From: Bowmanella denitrificans
GTDB taxonomy: Bacteria > Pseudomonadota > Gammaproteobacteria > Enterobacterales > Alteromonadaceae
Length of the DNA stretch: 64,000 nt
Direction: 5' to 3'
Assembly (NCBI RefSeq): GCF_039522935.1
Contig: NZ_BAAAEI010000006.1
Coordinates: 124,001 to 188,000, forward strand
The translations under genes and the position numbers were made by a program. Positions 27,753 to 36,113 of the stretch are shown here, piece by piece (the stretch's first letter is position 1; the number at the start of each line of letters is the position of its first letter). The notes under the pieces are model-generated. The model had not been told where the DNA came from, made no database searches, and saw nothing but the letters and a program-made list of their open reading frames with translations.

Positions 27753-27764
27753 GTCACCTGTGAC
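27753..27764. promoter_or_regulatory. Palindrome before the copper receptor gene
   Basis: GTCACCTGTGAC, within GAGTCACCTGTGACCC, has perfect 5-base half-sites around a CT centre and lies 35-46 bases before the receptor start codon. It could be an operator of this gene. No known copper regulator consensus was matched. Confidence 0.3.
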
Positions 27765-27796
27765 CCATAAATGTCTATTTGTTGTTAATTAGGGAA

Positions 27797-28210
27797 TCAA
27801 ACGGCGGGCGGGGCGCGAGACAGAGCTTTGGCGTACTGGGCTTGTAAATGTGGCGTAGCGAGACGCGGGTTAAGCAGGTCGGGGTAGCTTAACTGGGCGA
27901 TGGTGATCGCATGGCTAACTCCGCATGTCTTGAGATCCTGGGCAAACAAGTCGCCACATTTTAGGGTTTTGAGTTCCTGCGGAAGATCTTTTGGTGCATC
28001 GACGAACACAAACGTGCCCGCTTGCCAGGAAGCGGACATCGATACCCACTTCATATCACGCCCGGTACAGATCAAGACTTTATCGTCATCACTGTATGCG
28101 CGGGCCTGGGCCAGGTGTTGAGATGCCGCAAACGCCAGGCTGAGATTGTTGAAGATAAACATCAACAGCAGCAGCGGCATTAACCAGGTTTGAGTGCGGC
28201 GTTTTAACAA
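27797..28210 (-). CDS. DUF2946-like exported protein
   Basis: A 137-residue protein with an N-terminal membrane or signal segment (LMPLLLLMFIFNNLSLAFA, about 9-28) and a periplasmic part holding three cysteines: VLICTGRDMKWVS, LKCGDLF and LKTCGVSH. The arrangement (CTG...KW...FVDAPK...KC) resembles DUF2946 proteins, which in related genomes sit beside copper-type TonB receptors. It precedes the receptor gene by 78 bases on the same strand, so a role in copper uptake or sensing is likely but unproven. Confidence 0.65.
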   Translation of the reverse strand: MLKRRTQTWLMPLLLLMFIFNNLSLAFAASQHLAQARAYSDDDKVLICTGRDMKWVSMSASWQAGTFVFVDAPKDLPQELKTLKCGDLFAQDLKTCGVSHAITIAQLSYPDLLNPRLATPHLQAQYAKALSRAPPAV

Positions 28211-28299
28211 GTGCCCGTCCAGATTGGCAAAACTGACCTTAGTGTAAAAGCAAGCAAGCCTGTGGACAATATCTCTTTAGGGGGATCCTTTGCGCTGGA

Positions 28300-28716
28300 T
28301 CAGGGTAGTTTAAATACTCCGGGTAGTAATGCATCCACCCGCCACACTTTCATTTGTTCTGTGTCACAGGTGGCATAAATCAGCGCGTCTGCGGCAAAAA
28401 ACTCCACAATAACCTGGCGGCAGGCGCCGCAAGGGGAATAAAGTGAATCGCCCGGCATATAAATCAGCAGACTGTCAAAGTCGCAGGCCAGCTTACCCTG
28501 GGCAATGGCGCTGAAGATTACCGTACGTTCGGCGCAGTTACACAGGCCAAAGCTGGCGTTTTCTACATTGCAACCTTGCAGCATTGTACCGTCTTTCAGC
28601 TTAAGTGCGGCGCCAACAGGGAACTGGCTGTAAGGCGCATAGGCACGCCCAGCGGCCTGCCTGGCTTGCTCGTACATAGGTTCAATGGCCTGAATTCGCT
28701 TGCTACTGTCACTCAT
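28300..28716 (-). CDS. cdd: Cytidine deaminase
   Basis: Cdd deaminates cytidine and deoxycytidine to uridine forms in pyrimidine salvage. The 138-residue size is that of the small tetrameric class. The zinc site is complete: CNCAERTVIFSA supplies Cys and the catalytic Glu, and SPCGACRQVI supplies two cysteines. The substrate motif GCNVENASFG near 48 is also present. It overlaps the upstream MBL lipoprotein gene by 4 bases, so the two are translated from one message. Confidence 0.95.
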   Translation of the reverse strand: MSDSSKRIQAIEPMYEQARQAAGRAYAPYSQFPVGAALKLKDGTMLQGCNVENASFGLCNCAERTVIFSAIAQGKLACDFDSLLIYMPGDSLYSPCGACRQVIVEFFAADALIYATCDTEQMKVWRVDALLPGVFKLP

Positions 28717-29792
28717 AATGCCACCTCGTCGCCTTCATTTAAGATAAGTAAAGGCACCTCTGAGTTTAAGCGCGGGTACATAGCCAGCAATCGTAACAGG
28801 GCTGAATGGGAGCTGAGATCCCCCATGCCCCAACTGGCATTGCCATAACCCCAGGGGATCATGACCTTGCAGTTTAGTTCGGCGGCTGCGGTCAGGGCAT
28901 CCTCTGGCGTGGTATGCACATAGCGATACCACTTGCTGTGTTCTTCGTGATGATAGGACGCGATGGGGATCAAACAGATATCAATATCACCAAAACGCTG
29001 GTGGATATCGTTAAAATGCGCCGAATAACCTGTATCACCTGCAAAAAATAAGGTTTTACCTTGATACTCTAACAGCCAGGCACTCCACAAGGCTTTCTCA
29101 TTGTCGTCGTATAAAAAGGGCACCCAGATGCGACCGTTAAAATGATGAGCCGGTACCGAGTGAATAGTCAGCTCGCCCAGCGATTTACTGGCATACCAGT
29201 CCATCTCGTTTATCTTGTAACCGCCCTGATCAAAGTAGTCGCCACTGCCCAGCCCAACAAAATACTCAGCCTGATTGCCAATCTCGGCAATATCCGCCTT
29301 GTTAAAGTGATCATAATGCAAGTGCGAATACAGCACTGCGCTGGTCTTGGCTAACTGCTCACCCCCCAGCCACAAGCCAGGTTCACGATGGGTATCGGCA
29401 AACCAGTCAGCGGCCCAGTCTACCGGCCAGTCGAACTGCTTGCTGACCGGGTCCAGTAGAATCTGCTGACCATCCGGTGCCTGGATCACAAAACTGGCAT
29501 GGCCCAACCAGCGTACAGTAAAACCGCTGTTCAGCCCTGGCGGTGTTTGCGCACCGATGTACTGGCAATGTTCTGCGGATGTTTCACATTGCACATCAGG
29601 GTGGGGCGGATAACAGTTTTCCTGGCAGGTGACCGGGTAGGTCTTGTCACCCGGATACAGATTGCCGTAGCGGCCGTCTTCCAGCAATTTAGCCACCGGA
29701 GTATCCGCAGTGATACGGGTAATGTGATTGCTGCTGCAGGCCGACAGCAAACCGGTCAGACAGACAAGAGACAAGGAGAGATTGATTTTCAT
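28713..29792 (-). CDS. MBL-fold hydrolase, predicted lipoprotein
   Basis: The 359-residue protein has a lipoprotein signal (MKINLSLSLVCLTGLLSACSS, lipobox LSAC with Cys19) and then a metallo-beta-lactamase fold of the UlaG/NAPE-PLD-like type: WLGHASFVIQ near 94, the zinc motif HLHYDH near 157, AGDTGYS near 250 and a terminal HTTPEDAL. It should be anchored to the outer membrane facing the periplasm. The substrate, possibly a phosphodiester or lactone, cannot be told. The 4-base overlap with cdd suggests co-expression rather than shared chemistry. Confidence 0.82.
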   Translation of the reverse strand: MKINLSLSLVCLTGLLSACSSNHITRITADTPVAKLLEDGRYGNLYPGDKTYPVTCQENCYPPHPDVQCETSAEHCQYIGAQTPPGLNSGFTVRWLGHASFVIQAPDGQQILLDPVSKQFDWPVDWAADWFADTHREPGLWLGGEQLAKTSAVLYSHLHYDHFNKADIAEIGNQAEYFVGLGSGDYFDQGGYKINEMDWYASKSLGELTIHSVPAHHFNGRIWVPFLYDDNEKALWSAWLLEYQGKTLFFAGDTGYSAHFNDIHQRFGDIDICLIPIASYHHEEHSKWYRYVHTTPEDALTAAAELNCKVMIPWGYGNASWGMGDLSSHSALLRLLAMYPRLNSEVPLLILNEGDEVAL

Positions 29793-29931
29793 CGTTTGTT
29801 GTTATGATTTTTTTGGCCCGACAGTCTATTGGCAACACCACCGACTGCCAAGGCCAAAGACACATAAAAATGTAACAAGGGGCTTGATTAAGCCAGTACC
29901 GATGGCCGCCCGTTTATAATTCCGATGTAGG

Positions 29932-30468
29932 TTATTTAGCCTTGGGCCGAAACGCATTGATGACGGATTCATTGCACTGCAAGTAAGGACCCTCCATCAA
30001 ATCAAGACAATAGGGCACGGCTGGGAACACGGCGTCCAGGCATTGGCGGATCGCCTTTGGCTTACCGGGCAGGTTGATAATTAATGATTGCCCCCGCAAG
30101 CCGGCAGTCTGGCGCGACAAGATAGCCGTCGGCACATATTTCAGGCTTTCCATTCGCATCAGTTCGCCAAAGCCGGGCATCATACGATCGCATACCGCTT
30201 CGGTTGCTTCCGGAGTGACATCTCGCTTAGCAGGCCCGGTACCGCCTGTCGTCACCACCAGGGCGCAGCCGTCTGTATCTACCAAGGCTTTCAGCGCCTG
30301 TTCAATCAGGGGCTGTTCATCTTCTACCAGACGATACACTGGCTCCCATGTGCTGGTTAAGTAGTCGTTCAGCGTGTCGATAATGGCGGGACCGGACAAG
30401 TCTTCGTACTGGCCACGGCTGGCGCGATCGCTGACGGTCAGAATGCCGATTTTGGCAGGTTGTGACAT
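29932..30468 (-). CDS. mogA: Molybdopterin adenylyltransferase MogA
   Basis: MogA adenylylates molybdopterin to prepare it for MoeA. From the ATG at 30468, preceded by a near-ideal GGAGG, the product is 178 residues and begins MSQPAKIGILTVSDRASRG, as in the family. The nucleotide and MPT motifs TTGGTGPAKRDVTPEATEAV (about 72-91) and INLPGKPKA near 134 are present. The open frame 19 codons upstream is not used here. Together with moeA, fdhD and three molybdoenzyme loci it makes a dense molybdenum cofactor neighbourhood. Confidence 0.95.
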   Translation of the reverse strand: MSQPAKIGILTVSDRASRGQYEDLSGPAIIDTLNDYLTSTWEPVYRLVEDEQPLIEQALKALVDTDGCALVVTTGGTGPAKRDVTPEATEAVCDRMMPGFGELMRMESLKYVPTAILSRQTAGLRGQSLIINLPGKPKAIRQCLDAVFPAVPYCLDLMEGPYLQCNESVINAFRPKAK

Positions 30469-30541
30469 AGAGCCTCCTAGAATACATGGGCCGCTAAGCT
30501 TACCCATGACGACACGACCTGCCAATAGTCAGCTTGTTATC

Positions 30542-31600
30542 TTATTTGGCGGACAGCACCATGGATGTGATCTTATTAGCCAGATGACCACTGGGAAAAT
30601 CCTCTTCATTGGACAACACCACCACCACATAATCGATGGATTCACTGCGCAATATATAGGTGCTAAAACCTTCAATACCGCCGCCATGCTGGTGGAATTG
30701 ATCGCCATTGACGTTGTAGCTGATATTCCAGCCCAGGGCATAACCGGCTAAAGCCGGAGTGTACATTTGTTCGGCCGATTGGTCTGAGATTAGCCATCGT
30801 TGGCGCAGGGCATTATGCCAGATAAACAAATCTTCTACGGTGGAGGCCAGTGCACCAGACGCATAAGGAACGCTCATATTCAGTATTGGTGCTGGTTTGC
30901 CATCACCATACCCCACCGCAAACTGCTGATTCGGCGCATCATAACCATAGCCACTGTTGGACATACCCAGCGGCCTGAAAATTTCCTGCTCAATAAAGTC
31001 GGCATAAGCCACACCAGACACCTGCTCGATAATAAAACCTGCAAGTACATAATTTGAGTTGGAATATTGGTACTGTGTACCAGGTTCAAATTCCAGTTCG
31101 TAGCCACTGAACTGGTCAATGAGCTGACCGGGCGTTAGTTGTTTAAACTGCAATTCCGCGAAGTTCTTCAGCGATGTGTAATTAATAATGCCACTGTTCA
31201 TATTCAGCAGATTCTTCAGGGTTATCTTGTCGGCACTGGGAAAGTCGGGCAGATATTGGGATAGGGGATCTTCAAGAGACAGCTGCCCCCGCTCTTGTAA
31301 TATCAACATGGCCATCGCGGTAAACTGTTTGGACACCGACGCGATTAAAAAGGTCGTGTCAGCATGATTCTGGATGTTCTGGGCGCGATCGGCCAAATCA
31401 AAGCCACGTTTTAGCAGAATTTTGCCGTCTTTTGCCACTAACACTGCGCCTGAAAAAGGCTGTGAGGCGATGTAGTCTTCAATACTTTGCCCTTGGACAG
31501 GATCCGACAAGGTGACTTTTTTATCACTACCACAGGCTGATAAGGTCAGGGCGAGGATTAAAACAATAACAGCAGAAAAGAATCGACGGGTGATTTGCAT
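30542..31600 (-). CDS. Beta-lactamase-fold serine hydrolase, predicted lipoprotein
   Basis: From the ATG at 31600 the 352-residue product starts with a lipoprotein signal (VLILALTLSAC-GSDKK). The class C beta-lactamase/esterase/DD-peptidase fold is shown by SVSK (SxxK nucleophile, in LIASVSKQFTAMA near 92) and YSNSNY (YxN, near 180); HQHGGGIEG near 310 replaces the KTG/HxG motif. It may be an esterase or peptidoglycan peptidase in the periplasm. Ten additional upstream codons are open but would spoil the signal peptide. Confidence 0.82.
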   Translation of the reverse strand: MQITRRFFSAVIVLILALTLSACGSDKKVTLSDPVQGQSIEDYIASQPFSGAVLVAKDGKILLKRGFDLADRAQNIQNHADTTFLIASVSKQFTAMAMLILQERGQLSLEDPLSQYLPDFPSADKITLKNLLNMNSGIINYTSLKNFAELQFKQLTPGQLIDQFSGYELEFEPGTQYQYSNSNYVLAGFIIEQVSGVAYADFIEQEIFRPLGMSNSGYGYDAPNQQFAVGYGDGKPAPILNMSVPYASGALASTVEDLFIWHNALRQRWLISDQSAEQMYTPALAGYALGWNISYNVNGDQFHQHGGGIEGFSTYILRSESIDYVVVVLSNEEDFPSGHLANKITSMVLSAK

Positions 31601-31857
31601 ATTATTCAGGTCGTAGAAGTAAACCGCCATGCTAGCAAATCGGTCTGTAAAAATTCCTGCGCTAAAATGTAAAAAGCTGTAGGACGGTGCCTATTCAGAT
31701 AGATTCATACTCCCCAGATTCTCCTGTATATCAAGGTTGCGCATTTTTCGGCGGCTTCCTGGCCCAAGGGGGCCAGTACTCGACATGGATTGTTGTGAAT
31801 ATGGCAGCCGCGACGTAAGCTAACCGAGTGTTTGCCGTTCCTTGTCTGGAATCTGCC

Positions 31858-34182
31858 ATGAGTAACAGTAAAAATATCAAGCCCTACTCGGGCCCGGCGG
31901 CGGGCTGGGGTGCACTGAAGAGTGTGACCAAGGCTTGGATTGATAGTGAAAAACCACTGAAAAATCTGCGTGCTATGCTCAGAACCAATCAGGACCAAGG
32001 TTTTGACTGCCCGGGCTGTGCCTGGGGAGAGTCACCAGATCAGCACAAAATTAAGTTTTGTGAAAACGGCGCCAAGGCGGTCAACTGGGAGTCAAGCGGG
32101 CGCTTGGTCACGCCAAGCTTTTTCAGTCAATACAGCGTCACGCAATTGCGCAAGCACAGCGACTATTGGCTGGAATATCAGGGCCGTATTACCCACCCGA
32201 TGCGCTATGACGCCCTGACCGATCACTATGTAGAAACCAGTTGGGATGAAGCGTTTGCCTTGGTTGCCCGACATCTGAATGGCCTGGAGTCGCCCAATCA
32301 GGCCGAGTTTTATACCTCCGGCCGGGCCAGCAATGAAGCGGCCTATTTGTACCAGCTGTTTGTGCGGGCCTTTGGCACCAACAATTTCCCGGATTGCTCC
32401 AATATGTGCCATGAAGCCAGTGCCCAGGGCATGGTCAGCACCATAGGGGTGGGGAAGGGCACGGTGGTGTTTGAGGATTTTGCCAAGGCCGATGCCATTT
32501 TTGTGATTGGCCAAAACCCCGGCACGAACCACCCGCGCATGCTCGAACCACTGCGCGAAGCGGTGGCACGTGGTGCTCAGGTGGTGTGTTTTAATCCACT
32601 GAAAGAACGCGGGTTGCAGCGTTTTCAGCATCCGCAGCATCCTTTTGAGATGCTTAGCAATGGTTCGCAGCCCACCAATACCGCGTATTTTTGCCCGGCA
32701 CTAGGCGGTGATATGGCGGCCCTGCGCGGTATGGCCAAATTTTTACTGCAGTGGGAACGCGAAGCCCAGACTCAGGGCCTGGCACCGGTATTTGACCATG
32801 ACTTTATCCAGGCCCATACCCAGGGACTGGACGCTTACTTAGCCGAAGTGGACAACACATCCTGGCAGCAGATTGTTGAGCAGTCCGGGCTTGCTAAGGC
32901 TGATATTGAGCTGGCGGCCAGCATGTATCGACGGGCCGATAAGGTGATTATGTGCTGGGCCATGGGCATTACCCAGCACAAGCATTCCGTTGCCACCGTG
33001 CAGGAAATCGTTAATTTGCAATTACTGCGAGGCAATGTTGGCAAACCTGGGGCGGGGTTGTCACCCGTGCGCGGGCACAGCAATGTGCAGGGCGATCGCA
33101 CTATGGGGATTAATGAAGTACCGCCAGCCTGGTTTCTGGATGCCATTGAACAGCGTTTTGCCTTTCAGGTACCACGTAGCCGGGGCCATAATACCGTGCA
33201 AGCCATACAGGCCATGGAAGCAAAACAGGCCAAAGTCTTTATTGGCCTTGGCGGTAATTTTGCCCAGGCAACCCCCGATACGCTGCGTACCCATGCAGCA
33301 TTGCAAAACTGCGAGTTAACCGTACATATCAGCACTAAGCTCAATCGGTCACACTTAACTTTGGGCAAAGACGCGTTGATTTTGCCTTGTTTGGGCCGCA
33401 GTGAAGAAGATGTGCAGGTCAAAGGCAAGCAAGGCATTACTGTGGAAGACACCTTTTCCATGGTGCATTTGTCCTATGGGCAGTTGCCGCCTTGTTCAGA
33501 TGCCCTGCGCTCTGAGCCTGCCATAGTGGCGGGCATTGCAAAAGCCACGCTAGGCAATCAGCCGGTGGACTGGGATGATCTGATTGCCGATTATGGTCGT
33601 ATCCGCGAACTGATTGCCGATACCATTCCCGGCTTTGCCGACTTTAATGCCAGATTACAGCAGCCCGGCGGCTTTTATCTGGGCAATGCTGCGGCACAGC
33701 GACGCTGGCGCACTGCCAGTGGTAAGGCACAATTTGCCTGCGGCCCATTACCCACACAACTGCTAAATGAAAAGATCCTGGCCAGCGGCGAAAAGCCTGA
33801 TTTGATCCTGCAAACCCTGCGCTCGCACGACCAATACAACACTACCTTATATGGCCTGGATGATCGCTATCGCGGCGTTTTTGGGCTGCGCGAAGTGCTG
33901 TTTGTCAACAAACTGGATATCCAGCGCCTGGGTTTTGCCGCCGGTGACAAGGTCGACATTATTTCATTATGGGAAGATGGCCTGGAGCGGCGCATCAGCG
34001 GCTTTGAATTGGTGGAATATGACACGCCTGGCGGACAGGCCGCCGCCTATTATCCCGAAACTAATCCCCTGGTACCGCTGGAAAGCTATGGCGATGGCTC
34101 TTTTACGCCCACCTCAAAATTTATTGCAATCAAACTGGAAAAGGCCAAAGCGGATAAGCAAATCGCCGCAGCCATATTATAA
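31858..34182 (+). CDS. FdhF/YdeP-family molybdopterin oxidoreductase
   Basis: This 774-residue bis-MGD enzyme belongs to the FdhF/YdeP alpha-subunit-like group. The N-terminus carries CPGCAWGES and a further cysteine (KFCENG), then YTSGRASNEAAY near 153, the NMCHEASAQG stretch expected at the molybdenum ligand position, and GQNPGTNHPRM near 220. MCWAMGITQHKHSVATVQEI and a C-terminal molybdopterin-dinucleotide-binding domain (SHDQYNTTLYG) follow. E. coli YdeP aids acid resistance; the true substrate is uncertain, but convergent fdhD next door points to formate-dehydrogenase-type chemistry. The ATG at 31858 fits the family start. Confidence 0.87.
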   Translation: MSNSKNIKPYSGPAAGWGALKSVTKAWIDSEKPLKNLRAMLRTNQDQGFDCPGCAWGESPDQHKIKFCENGAKAVNWESSGRLVTPSFFSQYSVTQLRKHSDYWLEYQGRITHPMRYDALTDHYVETSWDEAFALVARHLNGLESPNQAEFYTSGRASNEAAYLYQLFVRAFGTNNFPDCSNMCHEASAQGMVSTIGVGKGTVVFEDFAKADAIFVIGQNPGTNHPRMLEPLREAVARGAQVVCFNPLKERGLQRFQHPQHPFEMLSNGSQPTNTAYFCPALGGDMAALRGMAKFLLQWEREAQTQGLAPVFDHDFIQAHTQGLDAYLAEVDNTSWQQIVEQSGLAKADIELAASMYRRADKVIMCWAMGITQHKHSVATVQEIVNLQLLRGNVGKPGAGLSPVRGHSNVQGDRTMGINEVPPAWFLDAIEQRFAFQVPRSRGHNTVQAIQAMEAKQAKVFIGLGGNFAQATPDTLRTHAALQNCELTVHISTKLNRSHLTLGKDALILPCLGRSEEDVQVKGKQGITVEDTFSMVHLSYGQLPPCSDALRSEPAIVAGIAKATLGNQPVDWDDLIADYGRIRELIADTIPGFADFNARLQQPGGFYLGNAAAQRRWRTASGKAQFACGPLPTQLLNEKILASGEKPDLILQTLRSHDQYNTTLYGLDDRYRGVFGLREVLFVNKLDIQRLGFAAGDKVDIISLWEDGLERRISGFELVEYDTPGGQAAAYYPETNPLVPLESYGDGSFTPTSKFIAIKLEKAKADKQIAAAIL

Positions 34183-34197
34183 GGTAGAGCAGGGCGG

Positions 34198-34209
34198 TGA
34201 CAGCTGTCA
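34198..34209. repeat. Palindrome between converging molybdoenzyme gene and fdhD
   Basis: TGACAGCTGTCA is a perfect 12-bp palindrome nested inside GGGCG (34192-34196) and CGCCC, so the transcript could fold into a hairpin between the two stop codons. There is no long T-tract; terminator activity is only possible. Confidence 0.4.
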
Positions 34210-34227
34210 TCTTTCGCCCATCCCACT

Positions 34228-35040
34228 TTATTTGTCATGTGCTGGACTATATAGCCTGGGCGCACTTTGCCGTGGCAGATGCAGCAGATTGAGGTTGTAA
34301 CGCCGTGCCCAATCTACGCTTAAGGCCGTAGGGGCTGCTAAGGTAACCAGGGTGCCAACCTTAGCACGCACGGCCTTCTGCACCAGCTCCAGGCTGCCGC
34401 GACTGGTGAGCACCACCATGCCGGTATGCGGATTAAGCTGTTTGCGCAGTAGTGCGCCAATTAATTTATCCAGGGCATTGTGACGGCCAATATCTTCACG
34501 GCACAGCTGAATATGTCCATCGCCATCTAAATAGAGTGCTGCATGCATGGCGCCGCTGCAACGGGCTTGTTGCTGCACTGCGGTGATTTTGCTGCGCAGG
34601 GCCAGAAACAGTTCCGGTGCTGGTAAGGGCGCAGGAATAAGGGGAGTTAAGGCTGGCAAAGCTTGCTCAAGGGCTGCCACGCCGCAGATACCACAGCCGC
34701 TGGTGCCAGCCAGTTGCCTGCGGCTTTGCTTAAGAATCCAAAGCGCTTTATTGCTTAAGGTAACATCTGCCAGGCAGGCCCCATCAGATTCGCTAACAAC
34801 CATGTCGTGAATCTGTGTGGCGACATCAATAATGCCATTACTCAGGCTAAAACCCAGTACAAAATCCTCTACATCGCCGGGTGATATCATCATCACCGCA
34901 TGGCTGATACCGTTGTAGCTAATGGCCAGGGCGGTTTCTGCAGCGAGGGGAAACTGCCCGGTATTTTGATTGTCGCTAACCTCCTGGTATTGATAGCACT
35001 CAGGCTGTTGCGAGGTATTGGTATGATCCTGCGCTGACAT
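34228..35040 (-). CDS. fdhD: Formate dehydrogenase accessory sulfurtransferase FdhD
   Basis: FdhD passes sulfur from IscS to the molybdenum cofactor of FdhF-type enzymes. The 270-residue protein shows the essential cysteine pair in GTSGCGICG near 118, plus MMISPGDVEDFVLGFSLSNG near 50, REDIGRHNALDKLIG near 178 and LTSRGSLELVQKA near 205, all diagnostic. It faces the molybdoenzyme gene, its likely client, tail to tail. Confidence 0.95.
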   Translation of the reverse strand: MSAQDHTNTSQQPECYQYQEVSDNQNTGQFPLAAETALAISYNGISHAVMMISPGDVEDFVLGFSLSNGIIDVATQIHDMVVSESDGACLADVTLSNKALWILKQSRRQLAGTSGCGICGVAALEQALPALTPLIPAPLPAPELFLALRSKITAVQQQARCSGAMHAALYLDGDGHIQLCREDIGRHNALDKLIGALLRKQLNPHTGMVVLTSRGSLELVQKAVRAKVGTLVTLAAPTALSVDWARRYNLNLLHLPRQSAPRLYSPAHDK

Positions 35041-35225
35041 ATCTCACTCAAAATTCTGGCGGTTAAGCCATAAGCTGGAAAAAGACTAACATGTCACAGC
35101 TTGGCATATCTCGGCGTATTCTCATATCTGTAGCGCTTTTTGAGCTGAAGCACCGTGACTGGAATCTGCGAAGTCAGAGTACGCAGATAGTACAGGCCTA
35201 CATGGGCAAAGGTCACATGCTCGGC

Positions 35226-35966
35226 TTACTCCTTAGTGTTTGCTGTTAGCCTGTCCAGAACCTCAACGAGGTAGTCGGTAGATGCAGGAGCGAAGTCGAA
35301 TCCGTCGGCGGATTTTGATTTCATCACATTTGACACAATGCCCACTAATTGCATATGTTCGTCAACAACCGGACTGCCACTTAAACCTCTTAGTTTAGTT
35401 GGCTCCATGTTGGCCATTTTTACGCGTAAGTTATTGTTTTCCTTGTTAAGAAATGCGCCAGCGTAGGTGTCTTGCAAGCAACTGGCCTGGTTTAAATAAG
35501 TGCAGCCGACCGCGGTCAGCATTTCCCCCGCAGCAATTGGCGTACGGCGAAGTAACAAGGGCGTTAAGAACGTTGGCTGCTGAGGCACTTCGAAAACCAA
35601 CCAGTCTTTTTCCAACACTGCCATATCCAGCTTTTCGCTGCGGTCTTCATTGAGTAGTTTGCCCAGTATAATGGGGGCATGGTCAGCGTTGTTGGCACTG
35701 ATTTGCCATTGAGCAATATGATCTTTTATTGACACACTTTGCATGTCGGGGACATTCGCTTCCAGCAATACATGTTTGACTGTTAGTGCGTAGACTTTAT
35801 CTCGGTATTGAAGCAAGAACGCGTTGCCGATAAATGCATGGTTGGATTTAGCATTGTGGAAGGTTAATTGGTTGACTCCTGACAGTTGCTGAGCATAGGC
35901 AAGCACCGGGATAAAGAGTAATAGGGTAAACAACCCCAATGTGATGGAAGGCTGATAATATTTCAC
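35226..35966 (-). CDS. Exported trypsin-like serine protease
   Basis: The 246-residue protein has a signal peptide ending VLAYA-QQ near 25 and a chymotrypsin-like fold. The triad can be read as His in LTVKHVLLE near 63, Asp in KLDMAVLE near 115 and Ser in LSGSPVVDEHMQLVGIVSN near 197, with the usual GxSGSP oxyanion motif. Two cysteines (GCTYLNQASC) could form a disulfide. It would act in the periplasm. No PDZ domain is attached; the neighbouring gene encodes a PDZ-containing hydrolase on the same strand. Confidence 0.78.
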   Translation of the reverse strand: MKYYQPSITLGLFTLLLFIPVLAYAQQLSGVNQLTFHNAKSNHAFIGNAFLLQYRDKVYALTVKHVLLEANVPDMQSVSIKDHIAQWQISANNADHAPIILGKLLNEDRSEKLDMAVLEKDWLVFEVPQQPTFLTPLLLRRTPIAAGEMLTAVGCTYLNQASCLQDTYAGAFLNKENNNLRVKMANMEPTKLRGLSGSPVVDEHMQLVGIVSNVMKSKSADGFDFAPASTDYLVEVLDRLTANTKE

Positions 35967-36113
35967 TGTATCTCCTTGTTAGCTGAACATAGCGCCCATA
36001 GTGCCGTTGGCTAAGGTGGCAAGCATGTATCACAGTAAGCCATAACACTTTTATCTGGCGGCTAGTTTCACTTGAGGATTACATATCCCAGTTCGGGATA
36101 AGCACTTCCTTTC

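Noticed and set aside
31705..31998. 97-codon minus-strand frame upstream of the FdhF/YdeP-type gene
   Set aside because: It overlaps the start of that gene, has no ribosome-binding site and its product is not family-like.
32092..32640. 182-codon minus-strand frame inside the FdhF/YdeP-type gene
   Set aside because: It lies wholly opposite a conserved enzyme and has no protein-like domain.
34198..34209. TGACAGCTGTCA as a further site of the same kind
   Set aside because: The spacer is 4, one half-site is imperfect, and it lies in a convergent gap where a hairpin is the simpler reading.
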